Shown here: in pieces, positions 12,901-24,879 of the stretch
Numbering within the stretch: the stretch's first letter is position 1
Layout of the letters: each line of letters begins with the position of its first letter
Assembly: GCA_020747015.1 (NCBI GenBank)
Contig: JAGTJM010000019.1
Span: forward strand, 248,001 to 312,000
Direction of reading: 5' to 3'
DNA: 64,000 nt
Source of the DNA: Pyrenochaeta sp. MPI-SDFR-AT-0127
Taxonomy: Eukaryota > Ascomycota > Dothideomycetes > Pleosporales > Cucurbitariaceae
Position numbers and translations under genes: made by a program
Notes under the pieces: model-generated
Told to the model about the DNA's origin: nothing
Databases searched by the model: none
Seen by the model: the letters and a program-made list of their open reading frames with translations, nothing else

Positions 12901-15900
12901 CTCACTTACGCCAAAATCGTACTGAAGGAAAAAGGTGAGCCAACACTTGATGTCTCAGATGTCAGTATCGGCGACCGTCTATTTCAACAGCATCACTTCC
13001 TCGAGTACACTGTGCGCTATTGGGTTTTGCACCTTCAACAAAGTCCTTTGGCACCCAAAACTCTGAACGATTTTAAGCCCTCGGCAGATCTCCAAAAAGT
13101 GTTCCCTGACACCACGATTTTTCCTATCCTAGAATCTCTCTGCTGGGATACACAGCTTCCCATCCCTCAAGTGATAGATCTGCACCGACTTGTTGGCGTT
13201 GTCCGCAAGACAATATTCACGGAAAATCATCCTAGTGTCCTTCAGACCTACCTCTCGATTGCCACCAGTTATCTGCTCATCTCGAACACAACCGAGTCAT
13301 CCAAGTACTTTTACTGGTCTGCTAAAATCAGCCGTGCAGTCTTGAGTGACATCCATCCCCTGACCCTAGAATGCGCCAGTCACTTCCTCAAGATTACTGC
13401 AACGTCGACCACCACAACACGCACGGAAATCATGACGCGTCGCGAGGAAATTTTAATTGTCCTTATTACGGCTTATGAGCGCCAATATGGAAGCACCTCT
13501 GAGTTGGTTATTCAAACCCGTAAACTGCTTGTCGAGTTGTATGCCTCAATCAAGGAGGAGGACAAGGCTTTAGAGGTTTATCGCCTTATCCAAGAAGCTA
13601 CCATCACGCAGTATGGCCGGAACTCGCATCAAGCCCAAGATATTCAAGGCCACCTCAATGTCACTCTTGGCAGAGGTAAAGGAGATAGACCGATTGATGG
13701 GTACAAGGAGTCATGGTTTCATGATGACGGTGAAGAAGAGAGCGTGGAAGTCTTCGACATTGCTTCGATCATCGCCTATCTTCGCCGTGCAGAGTTACAC
13801 ACCTCCCGCAAAGAGTTTTCTCTGGCAGAGAGAACCTATGTGGAGCTATGGATGGAAGTCTCTTCGAAGTGTCGCACCGTACAATCCGTCGAGTGGCATG
13901 AAAAGAACATTGAAATTGCAACAACATATTCGCAATTCTTGAAGACACAGAAGCGAACCTCTGAATCTACTGCCATCCTATCAACTATTTGGCAACAGTA
14001 TGAGCACCACCAACTTTCGTTTTCCGAGAGCATTGTCTCACGACTGACTGTTGTTGCGAAGGAGATGAAATCTGTCGGCTCATACACACAGGCGTTGTCC
14101 ATCTTCAAGTTCGCGAGCTCTTACTATAAGAATGTACGCCAAGAAGAGACACATACGTCCCGGGAAATCCACGAGCAATTGTCTGAGACGTCCACCGAGT
14201 TAGTCAAGCAAAGCCTTGCTAGCTCCAGCTCCGTAACCGAGACCACAACCACTGTTTCTGAGTCTGTCTTCCAAGATGTCTTCTTCTCGATCATTCAATC
14301 GTCTAAGACTGTCGAGTCGAGCACCATCGCCCTCGCAAAGAAGCTCACCATTCAGTACATTGAGAAGAAGAACTACAGTGCTGCAATCAATGTGATTCAC
14401 GCCACGCTGCAGCGCACCTGGTCTTCATTTCTTGCCAGCTCCATTCATGATGTTACTATGACATCAAGCTTCACACAAGAATCCATAGAGCTGGTTGAGC
14501 ATCTTGCACAATGCTACCTGCACCTGAGACAGTTGGAAAAGGTCGAGGATACCTATAGTCGCTTCTTCCGTGCCGTTCTAGTCACGGAGAAGGTGGATCA
14601 GACTGTCTTTGAGAAAGCTAAGACTCTTTTGGTCAACTTCTATGACAAGCATGGATATGCCGACAAAGCTATCAGCACCTTCCAAGAAATACTTGTGGTA
14701 CGTTCTCTATTTACACTGTAGATCTTTCACTAATCATAACACCATGTTCAGGTTTACCGGGCACGCTTAGGGCATTCTCATAGCCTAACTATCCAGACCC
14801 TGTACATCTTGGCTCGCAGATGCCAGAGTCATCCCAGAAATCATAGTTATTGGATTGATTATGTACGTATTATCGTTGCACGGAGCTCATATGAGCCACG
14901 CACTGACTTCGAATTTCACAGTACCTCCAAATCATCACAAGCCTCAACAAGGACTCCGACATTTGCCACAAGGATGCTTTGGAAGCAATAATCATTGTCA
15001 CTACTACTTATTGGGAAGACAGAAGATATTCAGAGGCAGTCAGCATCTACCGCGTGCTTTGGAACACCTTCGTTCGTCAAACCAAGGAGCACAAAGTATT
15101 CAGCGAGGTGAAGTTTGTCCAGACATTGTATGAACGCTACTACCAGTGCCTTGAGGAAACGAAAGCTAGTTGGTCAGAGCTACACCAAGTGACCAAGGAG
15201 TATCGTGCCACCGCTACTGCCATCTTTGGAGCTGAGTCGACTATCTCGGTCGAGGCTACGCTTGCTCTTGCTCAAGTGTCTCAGCGAAGTGAGGAACATG
15301 CTTCTGAGGCCATCGCACTGTACGAAGCGGTTTCCAAGTCGTCAAAGACCACGACAACGAAAATCACCCACTCCGAGATCAACCAAGCTCTGTCATCTCT
15401 ATACGTGCGGCAATTGAAATCTTCATCCTCCAGCAGCTTGAAGACAGAAACAGTCCAGCGTGCATTGACTATGACAGAGTCACAACTTCAGGAATCGACG
15501 CGAATCTATGGTTACAGTCATGAGCAATCCCTGACCCATTTGAGAGAGGTATCGACGCTGTACAGTCGCCAGCAAAAGACAGACCTTGCTGTGAAGCAAA
15601 TTACCACGGCAGTGTCCGAGATCATTACAAAGGAGACTTCGTCGCAAAAGCAGATCGAGTCAGCAGCTTCTATCGCGGCGACATTCCGCTCAATTGAGCA
15701 GACTAGCACTGCACACAGTCTTGTCCAGGAGCTGCATCGCCAGATTTGCGCTAAGGAATCTCGCTATGCATCGAAATGGTCGTTCGATTTGACGAAGAGC
15801 AGTCGCACTGCTCTAGCCTTCCTTGCTTCTCTGCAGTACAATATCCGGAAGGACTTGAGCATAACGTTTGCAGAGATTATGGCCGATCTGACAATGGAGG

Positions 15901-17575
15901 TTAGTGTTTACATACAAATTGCGTGAATCATATACTGACTGGGTATAGTACATCTACTTTGAGCAGTTCCGCCAGACCCTGCTGAACAATGAGAGCCTGA
16001 CAATCATTCTCCTCGCCGCCGCTCCCCTTCGATGGTTCCTCCGCCGCAACGATCAACAGGAGTTGATTGATGTTGTTGAGGACCAAACCGTTGGCCTATT
16101 TGTCAAACGTGATGCGCAGGACCTCAACACACTCAGCAAGGAATCTCCTCGCATCTTTATCATCGGCATTTTGGATCACCTAGGCAATGGGCGTAACAAG
16201 GATTTCAATCGTTCTGTCATCCTCGCGAGCAATGACAGCGTTACGAAGCTCACCAAGGCCAAGAAGTTCCCTGAAGCCTACGATATTGCAAACCTCGGAT
16301 TCCTTTTTGCATCCAAACATGATGGCTACAATGGCCCGCGCGCGATCAGTATGGGCTTCAAGCTTGCTTCGCTGCTCGTTGGCCGTGACGGCGAGAAGTG
16401 CCCCGACGCTGCCCTCCGCAAGAAGATGCTCGAGCTGTCAAACAGAATTGTCAAGAGGATTCTGGACATTTGCAAGAAACTCGAGATCAATTTCGCACAG
16501 GTACAGCTGTACGAACTGAGCCGTCTATCAGGCCTGCTGGGCGAGCAAGAGGACTATGAGACACTCGAGGTAAGTTTATGTCCCACTTTCTTTAAAATGG
16601 ATACACGCGTACGTCTGGAGAATCTCGGCGTGCTGTTTGATGGCTTGTGCCATTGGCAAATTCACTTTCATGCATCCAAACTACGTCAAGTAACGGCTGC
16701 TATATGGTTGTGCTTCAATTAGCAACTACAACAACACCTTCATTTGATGGCAGAAAATCTTATACTGACATATATTGCAGTGGCTCTTGACTACACTCTG
16801 GCAAACTCGCGATGCTCAACGCTCCTGGCCTGCAGAAGTTCTCCTCAACCTGGGTCGCCGTCTTATCTGCGCCCGCTACCTTGCCGGCCACCCGGTCAAA
16901 GCTATCCGTCTTGCCGAAGACATTGCCTACAATATGCGCCGCGCTCATGGTCCACGTGCCCCGGTCACAATCGAGACCTACGAGCTGCTCGCTCAGCTCT
17001 ACACATCGACCGGCCACGCGTACCAAGCACAAGCAGCCAAGGGCGAAAAGACCGCAGGTCTAGCACAAGAGTACTTCAAGAAGGCCGTCGGCGTACACGA
17101 AGATATCCTCCGCTTGGTAGTCCACGAGCATGGCTCCGGCGAGGACAGCGACGACGACGAACTCGACACTGCCGCCGCGCTCCTCGCACGCGAAGGTGTA
17201 TCCGTTAAACCTTCCCCAAATACACCACAGTCCGCTCCCTCGTCCCCTAGCATCGACAGATCAGCTATTGCGCTCAAACATCTGCATCTCCTCAAGTTGG
17301 CGTACCAGCGCCTGGGAGGCTGGCCGAAGCCATACGACGACTATGAGCGTCTCAATGCACAGATTTTCCGCGTGTTCGGCGCAGAGGCACAGTGGAAGGG
17401 CGTCGAGGGGACAGAGAAGTGGGACGCAAAGGCTTTTGGAAGTGGCAAGGCAGAGACCGCTGAGGGAGGGTTTGGAGGCGTAACTGACTGGGGATTTGGG
17501 AGTGACAGGTTGATTCTGGAAGCGCAGAGGGTACAGCAAGGTGCTGCTGGTAGACAGAATGGAGTGCAGCACTAA
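9954..17575 (+). CDS. NACHT-type STAND NTPase with TPR-like repeats
   Basis: Seven exons are proposed: 9954-9984, 10038-11047, 11257-14697, 14752-14862, 14922-15899, 15949-16569 and 16781-17575, giving 2328 residues with every junction in phase. The first exon is inferred: a short M-L-G-L-S start, donor GTCTGT, and an acceptor preceded by GCTAAT. The N-terminal 230 residues are Ser/Thr/Pro-rich, then comes a helical region (about 235-460). The NTPase domain has a Walker A motif G-Q-P-G-A-G-K-T-T at residues 536-544 and a Walker B with V-V-D-G-L-D-E near 645-651. The rest is helical and looks like diverged TPR repeats in several blocks (about 1000-2150). Fungal STAND proteins of this layout are signalling or self/non-self recognition switches: nucleotide binding drives oligomerisation while repeats sense a ligand. 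No effector domain is recognisable, so its role is open. Confidence 0.8.
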
Positions 17576-18010
17576 GCAGTTGCTGAATTGTAGTTGTTTT
17601 GGAAGGAAAAGTAATTTTGTTACGATTTTGTGAGATTGTCAAGGATATGGTATATTAATGACATGGCGTTTTGTTGGTTCACACCAAGGATCACTCCTTG
17701 ATACACACACTATTGCAATGATTCTCATACGCATGAAACTTCTAGCAACGCATAATGTCTTTCTATAACGTTGATGAACGGAAAGGAAGGGATGCATGTA
17801 TAACCGTCCAATCCCTTAGCCGTTGCGTCCAAAAATCTGAATCGTATATACAGTGGAAGAAGTTTGCGGATAAGAATTGGTTCCTTCCCAGGACAAGAAT
17901 ATATATTTACGATGAATTCCAATTGCCAGCAGCAAAAATGTCTAGAATTTGCGCTTCCTGCGAGTCTGATCAGCGCCTTGATTCTAGCTCAAAAAGGGAC
18001 GTGGTGGCGC
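17576..18010. other. Convergent 3' flanks
   Basis: This gap separates the stop codons of the NACHT-TPR gene (plus) and the acetylesterase gene (minus). It is AT-rich near 17580-17900, as expected for 3' UTRs. No open frame here is supported. Confidence 0.5.
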
Positions 18011-19142
18011 TCACTTGAGGAGCTTGGCGATGGATGCCGCAGTGGCGTTGTGCACTGGGAATGTAGGGTGGAGGTCATTGAGCCACAGGTACTCGTTGAC
18101 TGCATGGTCACAGCTTGCATCTTTGGTGTACCAAGTTGGTGTGCCACTACACGTGTGTTAGAAACGAATCATTTGGGGATTGCTTTGCTTAGGGTTCTGG
18201 TGTCACTTACTTGGCGTACGCCTTGCAGAATCCAGTGACGTTCTTCAACCCAGCGGTTTGCTCAAAGCTCTTGGGGTTTGCGATAACGCTGTTGTATACA
18301 CCCCATGTGTCGTGTACGAAAACGGTCACGCCGGCGTTCTTGGCCTTGAAAGAAGTCGACAAAGCGTTTAGGCGCTTGTTCCAGTCCTCAATGACGATAC
18401 CCTCGTGCTCTTTCGCGTAACCATTGTCGTTTTGGTTCAAAGTGAGAGGTGCAAGGTTCACTGGTGGTGTGCTGAGGAACAAGAAGTTTCGTGCTCCGGT
18501 TGCGTAGACTTGATCGAGGAGGCCTGCATACGTGGAGAAGATGGCATCGTAGAGGGTGGCATTGTTGAGCCACCAGCTGTTACCAACATCGTTGATGCCG
18601 ATGAAGAACGCAAATAGCGAGGATTGGGAAGTCCAGGGTGCAGATGCAGAGTGGTTGCCATAAGTGGGCAAAAACAAGGATTGCACTTGGTCCTTTAGCG
18701 ACAGCACGGTGGGTGCATAGGGCGTTACAAGAGCAGAGTCAACGGTTGCACCGCCATAGGCGACGTTGTAGGTTAGAAGGGTGCTGGCATTGTAGGTCGT
18801 AGTGAGGAAACCGACCCAGTTAGGACCGTTTGCTGATGTCCATCCGCTTGCCGAGGGTTAGTCGTGGTTTTAAGGTTGGGTGTCAAAGTTGAACCTACGG
18901 GTACGGTGGGTTGCCAAAGGGGTTTGAGGCGCTGGGTTGCGTGCCTTTTACATCAAAACCGGTCTGGGTGTATGAGTCGCCACTGGCCGTTGTTCAGTAT
19001 ACAGCATGACTGAGGTTGGAGCTGCTTACAAAACGAAGAGTTGCTTAACATTCTTCCATCCGAACCACGAGGATTCAACCTTAGCAGGTGCGGCAAGAGT
19101 AGAGGTCGCAAGTGACAATGCGAGAATGCTTGACTTGACCAT
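18011..19142 (-). CDS. Secreted GDSL/SGNH acetylesterase, CE16-like
   Basis: Four exons read on the minus strand: 19030-19142, 18899-18982, 18211-18846 and 18011-18146, giving 322 residues, all phases consistent. The protein starts with a signal peptide (M-V-K-S-S-I-L-A-L-S, cleavage after an A-A or A-P-A near residue 18-20). The GDS nucleophile motif (F-G-D-S-Y-T, Ser41) is created by splicing the first two exons. Block II has Y-G-G-A, block III G-I-N-D-V-G-N, and the C-terminus has the D-x-x-H pair (D302, H304 in N-D-L-H-P-T). CE16 enzymes remove acetyl groups from xylo- or other oligosaccharides outside the cell. Several N-x-S/T sites fit secretion. The substrate cannot be told from sequence; other GDSL lipase families are less likely given the F-G-D-S-Y-T and D-L-H-P-T context. 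Confidence 0.88.
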
Positions 19143-20876
19143 GATTGCGATTCGACAGAGGGACAAAACGAAACAGACGAGGGTGATCCAAGAAAAGTCT
19201 TGAGATTTCTTGGAGATAGAATGAGGCTATTAAGTAGGGTATTCGAAATGATGCAAGTACCTGTCTAACCGGGGTTGCGGAACTAAACGACACATACCGG
19301 CGCGAACCAGGTAGATTAGATTAAATTGATTAAGCTACAGTACCCCACAAATTAGTGGAAGCACGGAAACTGCACCGAACAGTTGCGGAAGAACTCTAAA
19401 GAGGAATTCGCAATGCACTACGGGTCCACGCGCAAGTTTGCGGAAAGCAATGCTTGTCTGGCATCGTGTGGAGAGTACACGACGCTCCAGCCGTGAGAGG
19501 CAAAGCGCCTGTCCACGGGAAAAGATCTGAGGTCATGGCATTTCTCGACGTAGCATCTTGGTTCGAAAGAGATTATAGTGAGCAGAATGAATCGTATGGT
19601 CGGACAAGAGGAGGTTGATGCTCTCGCCCTGGAAGGGGATTGGGAGGACACTGTGCTCCGTGTCCAAAGGGGCTAAGCGCATCCCAGAGTAGGGGAAGTA
19701 GTCGTGCAGCCTCAAGTTCAAGTTGCGCTCAAAATTTCGATAGTGAGGACAGCCGTACCTGCAGGGCCTGGCCAGGTTTGAGAGTCGCAGAGAGGTGGTT
19801 GACAAAGTAGACATGGGTGGGAAAGAATGCTCCAATGAGGGAGGGTGTGAACACGTGCTCTGGAGTAAGACCAGACCGTGATGGACTGGTTCTAGCTGCG
19901 ACGCTCCATGCGACCTGGTCTAGTTGATGTACGAAGTAGTATGGGTATCTTTTGCACACTAGAATTGGAGGCCAGCTCGTATACCGTACCTTGGATGACT
20001 CGTCCAGCTTGCCCGTGCTCGCAGATCGAAAAACCGAGCTTCCGACGGCTCCAGCTGGTGAAACGGTCCATCACGAGGTTGGACCAAGTCACGCCTCGGC
20101 CGCACACGAGGTATGATGAAAGAAAACGCCAAACAGGAAACAGGTCGGATCGCTCGGGAGGCCGAATAGAAATCGCGCTGACCGAGGCAAGCCGGCCTGT
20201 TGCAAGGCAGTTTTTCACGTCATCGCCATAGACGCTCAGTGCGCGTTGAGTAAACATGAACGAGAGAGCCAAGAGCCGTGTCATACTTGCAGAGCGGCTG
20301 AGGATGATAAAGACGACGAGGGGAGGCAAGCAAACGGGAGAAGGCCCTTAGCTCAGCAGCCATAGTGGGCAGCAGGAATGAATAATGGTGTGGCTGACAA
20401 GCATGGCGTAGGGCTGAAGGACGGGCCCGAGTTGCGATGTTCCCAGCCGCGTGTCCAGCATATGAAATGCACGACGCCCGCCTGCCGAGAGGGCGCCAAC
20501 AATCCTCTTGTGCGATACACATGGCTTGAAGTGCCGTGCCGTCTGGTCAAAGTCATCCGGCACGCATTGCATTTTGTAAGCCCCTTCACTCGTCCCTTTC
20601 GCCGCCCTTCGTCCTTCGGCCGTACCACGTACCAAGTGAGCCAGGCGCAACCGTGTCGACGTCCACCATTGACCCTTCCGCTGCACCCGTCTTTACCACC
20701 GTCCGTAATGTCCGCGCGCTGAGGAACGTGGATACCGTCGGGTCCCGCTCTCGCTACGCCGCTGGACATACATCAGAAGCCTCGCTGTTCTCAGGCACCG
20801 GCCCCGCGCCGTAAGCCGCAGCCCAGAACTTGACAGAAAACCAGGACAACAAGGCTGGTCGCTACAACCAGAAATC
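19143..20876. promoter_or_regulatory. Divergent promoter region between the esterase and OSH3 genes
   Basis: This 1.7 kb gap lies between two genes transcribed away from each other, so it must hold both promoters and 5' UTRs. The right half (about 20560-20870) is pyrimidine- and C-rich, common for fungal 5' leaders. Short open frames exist on both strands (up to about 145 codons) but none looks like a known protein. Confidence 0.5.
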
Positions 20877-23800
20877 ATGGCGGGAATGGAGAACATCGAA
20901 GTGCACAGCAAGGTATGCAGTCCTTGCCAGCTCGTGCTCCGTAGCTAATCGATGCTTCAGTCGTACCTCGTGCGCTGGGTGAATGTGTCGGCAGGACACA
21001 CAATATCATGGAGCATACAGCCCCACAAGAAGTCGCTGAACTTTGGCATCTTCAAGCACCCAGGAACTGCCACGGGCGCCACACCACACCTGCCACCCTC
21101 GGCCACCTTCGAGGCCGGCCCCTCCACTCCAGCCCTCGAAGTGCCGCCTGGCACACGCGGGCGCGGTGGGTCGACATCGAGAAACGACAGAACAGTCGTG
21201 TTGGAGAAATTGTCGGCAATTGGCCTGAAGCAGGTACATTGGCATGGGAAGTGCGAGGCAGACCAGGTGTCCATGGGGACCTACGATGTGCCCAAAGGCG
21301 AAGGCGGCATGTATGGGCTGGTCTTCGATAATACCTTCTCTAAAACGGTCTCCAAAACTGCAACCTTTGTCCTCATGACGTATCCGTCCAACGCGCCACC
21401 AACATCAGGGCACCATATGCACTATGCTCAGGCACTGGCCGGGGGGAGCTCGACAAGTCTCCCCAAATCGAGTCCGTCCATGGGACCTGTCGAATCTTCA
21501 GAATCACTGCCTCAGGCTTTGACCGAGCGCCCAAAATCACAGTATGGAGCGAAACAAGGCAGCCTGTCCAGCTCGTCTTTTCTTACCGGCGTGCTACAGA
21601 AAAAGCGGAGGAAGAGGAATCAAGGGCACGCAAGGCGCTTCTTCTCGCTCGACTTCACGTCGTCTACATTATCCTACTACCGCAACGACCGTTCCTCGGC
21701 CTTGCGTGGAGCCATTCCCTTGTCACTAGCCGCAATCGGAGCAAATGAGGATACCAGAGAGATTTCCGTTGATTCTGGAGCCGAGATTTGGCACTTGCGC
21801 GCAAACAATGCAAAAGATTTCAAAATGTGGAGGGATGCGCTTGATCGGGCTTCCAGAACAGCTGGACTGGTGTCATCGCCCACTTTACAAATCAAAGACA
21901 GTCCGTACCAAAGTGTGGGCCATGTACTCAACGCAGCCGAAGAGAACGAATGGGCGAGAGTCGAGGCACTGGTGGGAAGAGTCGCCGGAACCAGGGATGC
22001 AGTCCGAAGACTTGCCCAGGACACTGATCCAAAGTACAACGCCTCGGCAGGCCTGGGTATCAACAAGCTGAATGACAGTCTTTCCCCAACGCCTTCGGAA
22101 TCGGAATCGAATGACTACTTCCCAGATGTTAGAGCCCCTGAGAAGACAGCTTTCTGGAAGCGCAAGCCCAGCAGCTCTGGAGGCCAGAGCCCATCTGGCT
22201 TGTTCAAGAGGAGCGTCTCCGCACAAGTGGGACTTCCATCGCCTAGCCTTGCACCTCCTGTACCCCTTCTTCCTCCAAATGTTTCTGCGAATGGCAGCCT
22301 CTCTGTGCCAAAGCGAAACGGCCGTTCGACTACCCCCTCACACTCCCACGAGGTCGGTCTTCATGACAACTGCATGGCTTTGCTTCGTGATCTCGACACT
22401 GCTGTTAAGGAGTTCTCCGATCTCATTAATGAAAGCAAGCAGCGACGACTACCTGCTCCTCTCTCTGCTGCCCCATCTCGCCGCAGCTTCGAGTCGTTCG
22501 AATCTGCAGATGAATTTTTTGATGCCCAGGACGGCGACACAGCCAAGTCTCAACTCCTCACCATCCGACGCGATAGTGGAGACAACGAACGCAACCGCGA
22601 GAACGAGCAGGACTCCGAGTCAGACAGCGAATCGGAGTCATCTTCAGATCACGGAGAATTAGGAGTAATCGATCGCGCCCGCCTATCTCGGGATACAACG
22701 CCTGCCCTCTTTCCCACACGGCCTAAATCTCTTGCCCCTCTGCCCCTCAAGTCCGTCCAACGTCGCAGCACCGTGCAGCCCCCAAAGGTTCAACCGCCAA
22801 GTCTCATTGCCTTCTTCCGAAAGAACGTCGGCAAAGACCTGTCAACCATTGCAATGCCCGTATCCGCGAACGAACCTACGTCCGCTCTTCAACGACTCGC
22901 TGAGCAGCTTGAGTACAGCGAGCTCCTCGACTCCGCAGTTACTGCCGCTCCTGGAACAGGTGAACGCCTCGTGTACATGGCTGCTTTCGCCATTTCATGC
23001 TTCAGTAACATGCGCGTCAAGGATCGCGCTATACGTAAACCTTTCAATCCTATGCTTGGTGAGACATATGAACTTGTCCGCGAAGACAAGGGATACCGCT
23101 TCTTCGCCGAAAAGGTTGTACATCGCCCTGTGCGCATGGCATGTCAAGCTGAAGCGCAGGAATGGACATTTATACAATCCCCCACACCCGTGCAGAAGTT
23201 TTGGGGCAAGAGTGCCGAGTTGAACACTGATGGCCGGGTCCGCATCTTCCTCCACGGATCTGGCGAACACTATTCATGGACAATCGCCACAAGTTACCTC
23301 AGGAACGTTATTGCAGGTGAAAAGTATGTGGAGCCAAGCGGCACAATGACCATCATCAGCGAAACTACTGGCGCAAAAGCGGTGTGCACATTCAAAGCTG
23401 GAGGCATGTTTGCCGGACGCTCAGAGGATGTCTCTGTCCAAGTGTTTGACGGCACCGGCTCTGTGCTCCCAATGGGCGCAGCCGGCAAGTGGACATCAAG
23501 TTTGGAGTTTACATCGAATGGCCAGCCAATTGGCAAGACGGTTTGGAAAGTAGGCGACCTCGTCGACAAGGCAGAGAAACACTATGGCTTGACCACCTTC
23601 GCCGCCGCCCTCAACCAAGTAACACCCATTGAAGAAAACCACATTGCGCCAACGGACAGCCGTTTCCGACCCGACCAGCGCGCGCTGGAAGATGGCGATC
23701 TCGATCGCGCCGAAGCTCTCAAGGCAAGACTGGAGGAACGACAACGGGCACGAAGGAGAGTCATGGAGGAACACGGCGAAGAGTGGAAACCGCGCTGGTT

Positions 23801-23936
23801 CACGCAGGTTGGCGCTGCCGAGGCAGCTACCTTGGGCGACGAAGAGATCTGGCGATTAAAAGGCGGCAAAGAGGGCTACTGGGAGTCTAGGGAACGAAAG
23901 GATTGGGATGGTCTCACAGACGTCTTCCAGACCTGA
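20877..23936 (+). CDS. OSH3: Oxysterol-binding protein of the OSH3 type
   Basis: Two exons, 20877-20912 and 20961-23936, give 1003 residues. The tiny first exon encodes M-A-G-M-E-N-I-E-V-H-S-K and is needed to complete the conserved N-terminal GOLD-like domain (about 1-145; S-Y-L-V-R-W-V and S-W-S-I-Q-P-H-K-K-S are visible). A PH domain follows at about 215-305 (G-V-L-Q-K-K-R to W-R-D-A-L-D). A FFAT motif E-F-F-D-A-Q-D sits at 22512-22532, which should bind VAP proteins of the ER. The C-terminal ORD (about 640-1000) has N-P-M-L-G-E-T-Y and K-F-W-G-K-S. The usual OSBP fingerprint E-Q-V-S-H-H-P-P is E-K-V-V-H-R-P-V here. GOLD-PH-FFAT-ORD is the OSH3 layout: a lipid (PI4P) exchanger at ER-plasma membrane contacts. 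Confidence 0.92.
22512..22532 (+). other. FFAT motif in OSH3
   Basis: The seven codons give E-F-F-D-A-Q-D, preceded by acidic and Ser residues (E-S-A-D). This matches the FFAT consensus E-F-F-D-A-x-E except for the conservative last position. Such motifs recruit lipid-transfer proteins to ER-resident VAP (Scs2) proteins. Confidence 0.8.
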
Positions 23937-24879
23937 ACACCATCCCAGATTCGAGCCCCTCATTTTGGTGTTTGTTTGTTTTCTCTTTTGAACAACCAAC
24001 GATTTTGAAGTGGAAGTAATTGCATTGGGAAAATGCCATATGCATGATTGCATTGCATACACGAAGCGCATTGAAAAACGAGATATGCGACATGTTCGGA
24101 TATGATGATGAAGATGATGATGATTGCCAAGATGGAGACGATGCTGTTAGCAGATGTTCTAAGAGTAAATACAAAACATATACGCTGTTGGTGATTTACA
24201 ATTCCCACCCAAATTCCCATGTGCTCCTTTGCCCCCTTTCTTCACCGACATAAATGCAGATTTAATGTGAACGACATTCGTATCACACAAGCTCACGCAC
24301 AACAGAGGCCCAATAGATGTGTGTCAAGAGTGCTTGCTTTGGTTCTTATTGAGATTACTCAAAATAGGGGTATGATATGATGTGGTATGGGTATACCATG
24401 ATGAGCGCAAAAACAAAATAGTAAAAAACACTACCAAAGTTTGTCCCCCTGAGCCAATGCAGACAAAATGGAGGAGAGACACCATGCCCAACGCCGCGCA
24501 ATGCTGATATTCAAAATGGTAGACTTTTGTCTCGTGGCAAGATAGATACTGGTAAAGATGGGGGTTAAAAAGAATGCACAAAGAGGATGCCGATGATGGA
24601 TGCCGTCAAGAGGATCATTAGAAGATACAGGATGGCAGCTAGGAGCCAAATCGGATTGGTCGAAGGTAGAGCGGCAGTTATACCCGCTCGGAACATGGCT
24701 TTCATCAGTCCGAACGCCGTGTACATTTCAATCATCTGTATTGGAAGCAGCCAAGGTTGTGGGGCGACCAGGTCGTCGGTCAGGATATCCGCGAGAAGAT
24801 CGGAATTTGGCCAGACTCGGCTTTACCGAATTGGTGAGATGCACAATCTATTTGCTTTGGAAAAGCAAATGTCGTTTGC
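23937..24879. other. Convergent 3' flanks of OSH3 and RTF1
   Basis: The two genes end facing each other with 943 bp between stop codons. The stretch is AT-rich, with a short ATG/GAT-type simple repeat around 24102-24124. No coding frame is supported; the long plus-strand frame from 24587 is the shadow of RTF1. Confidence 0.5.

Noticed and set aside
19533..20329. Minus-strand frames of 100-145 codons between the esterase and OSH3 genes
   Set aside because: They lie in the divergent promoter region, have no similarity I can name and no supporting splice pattern.
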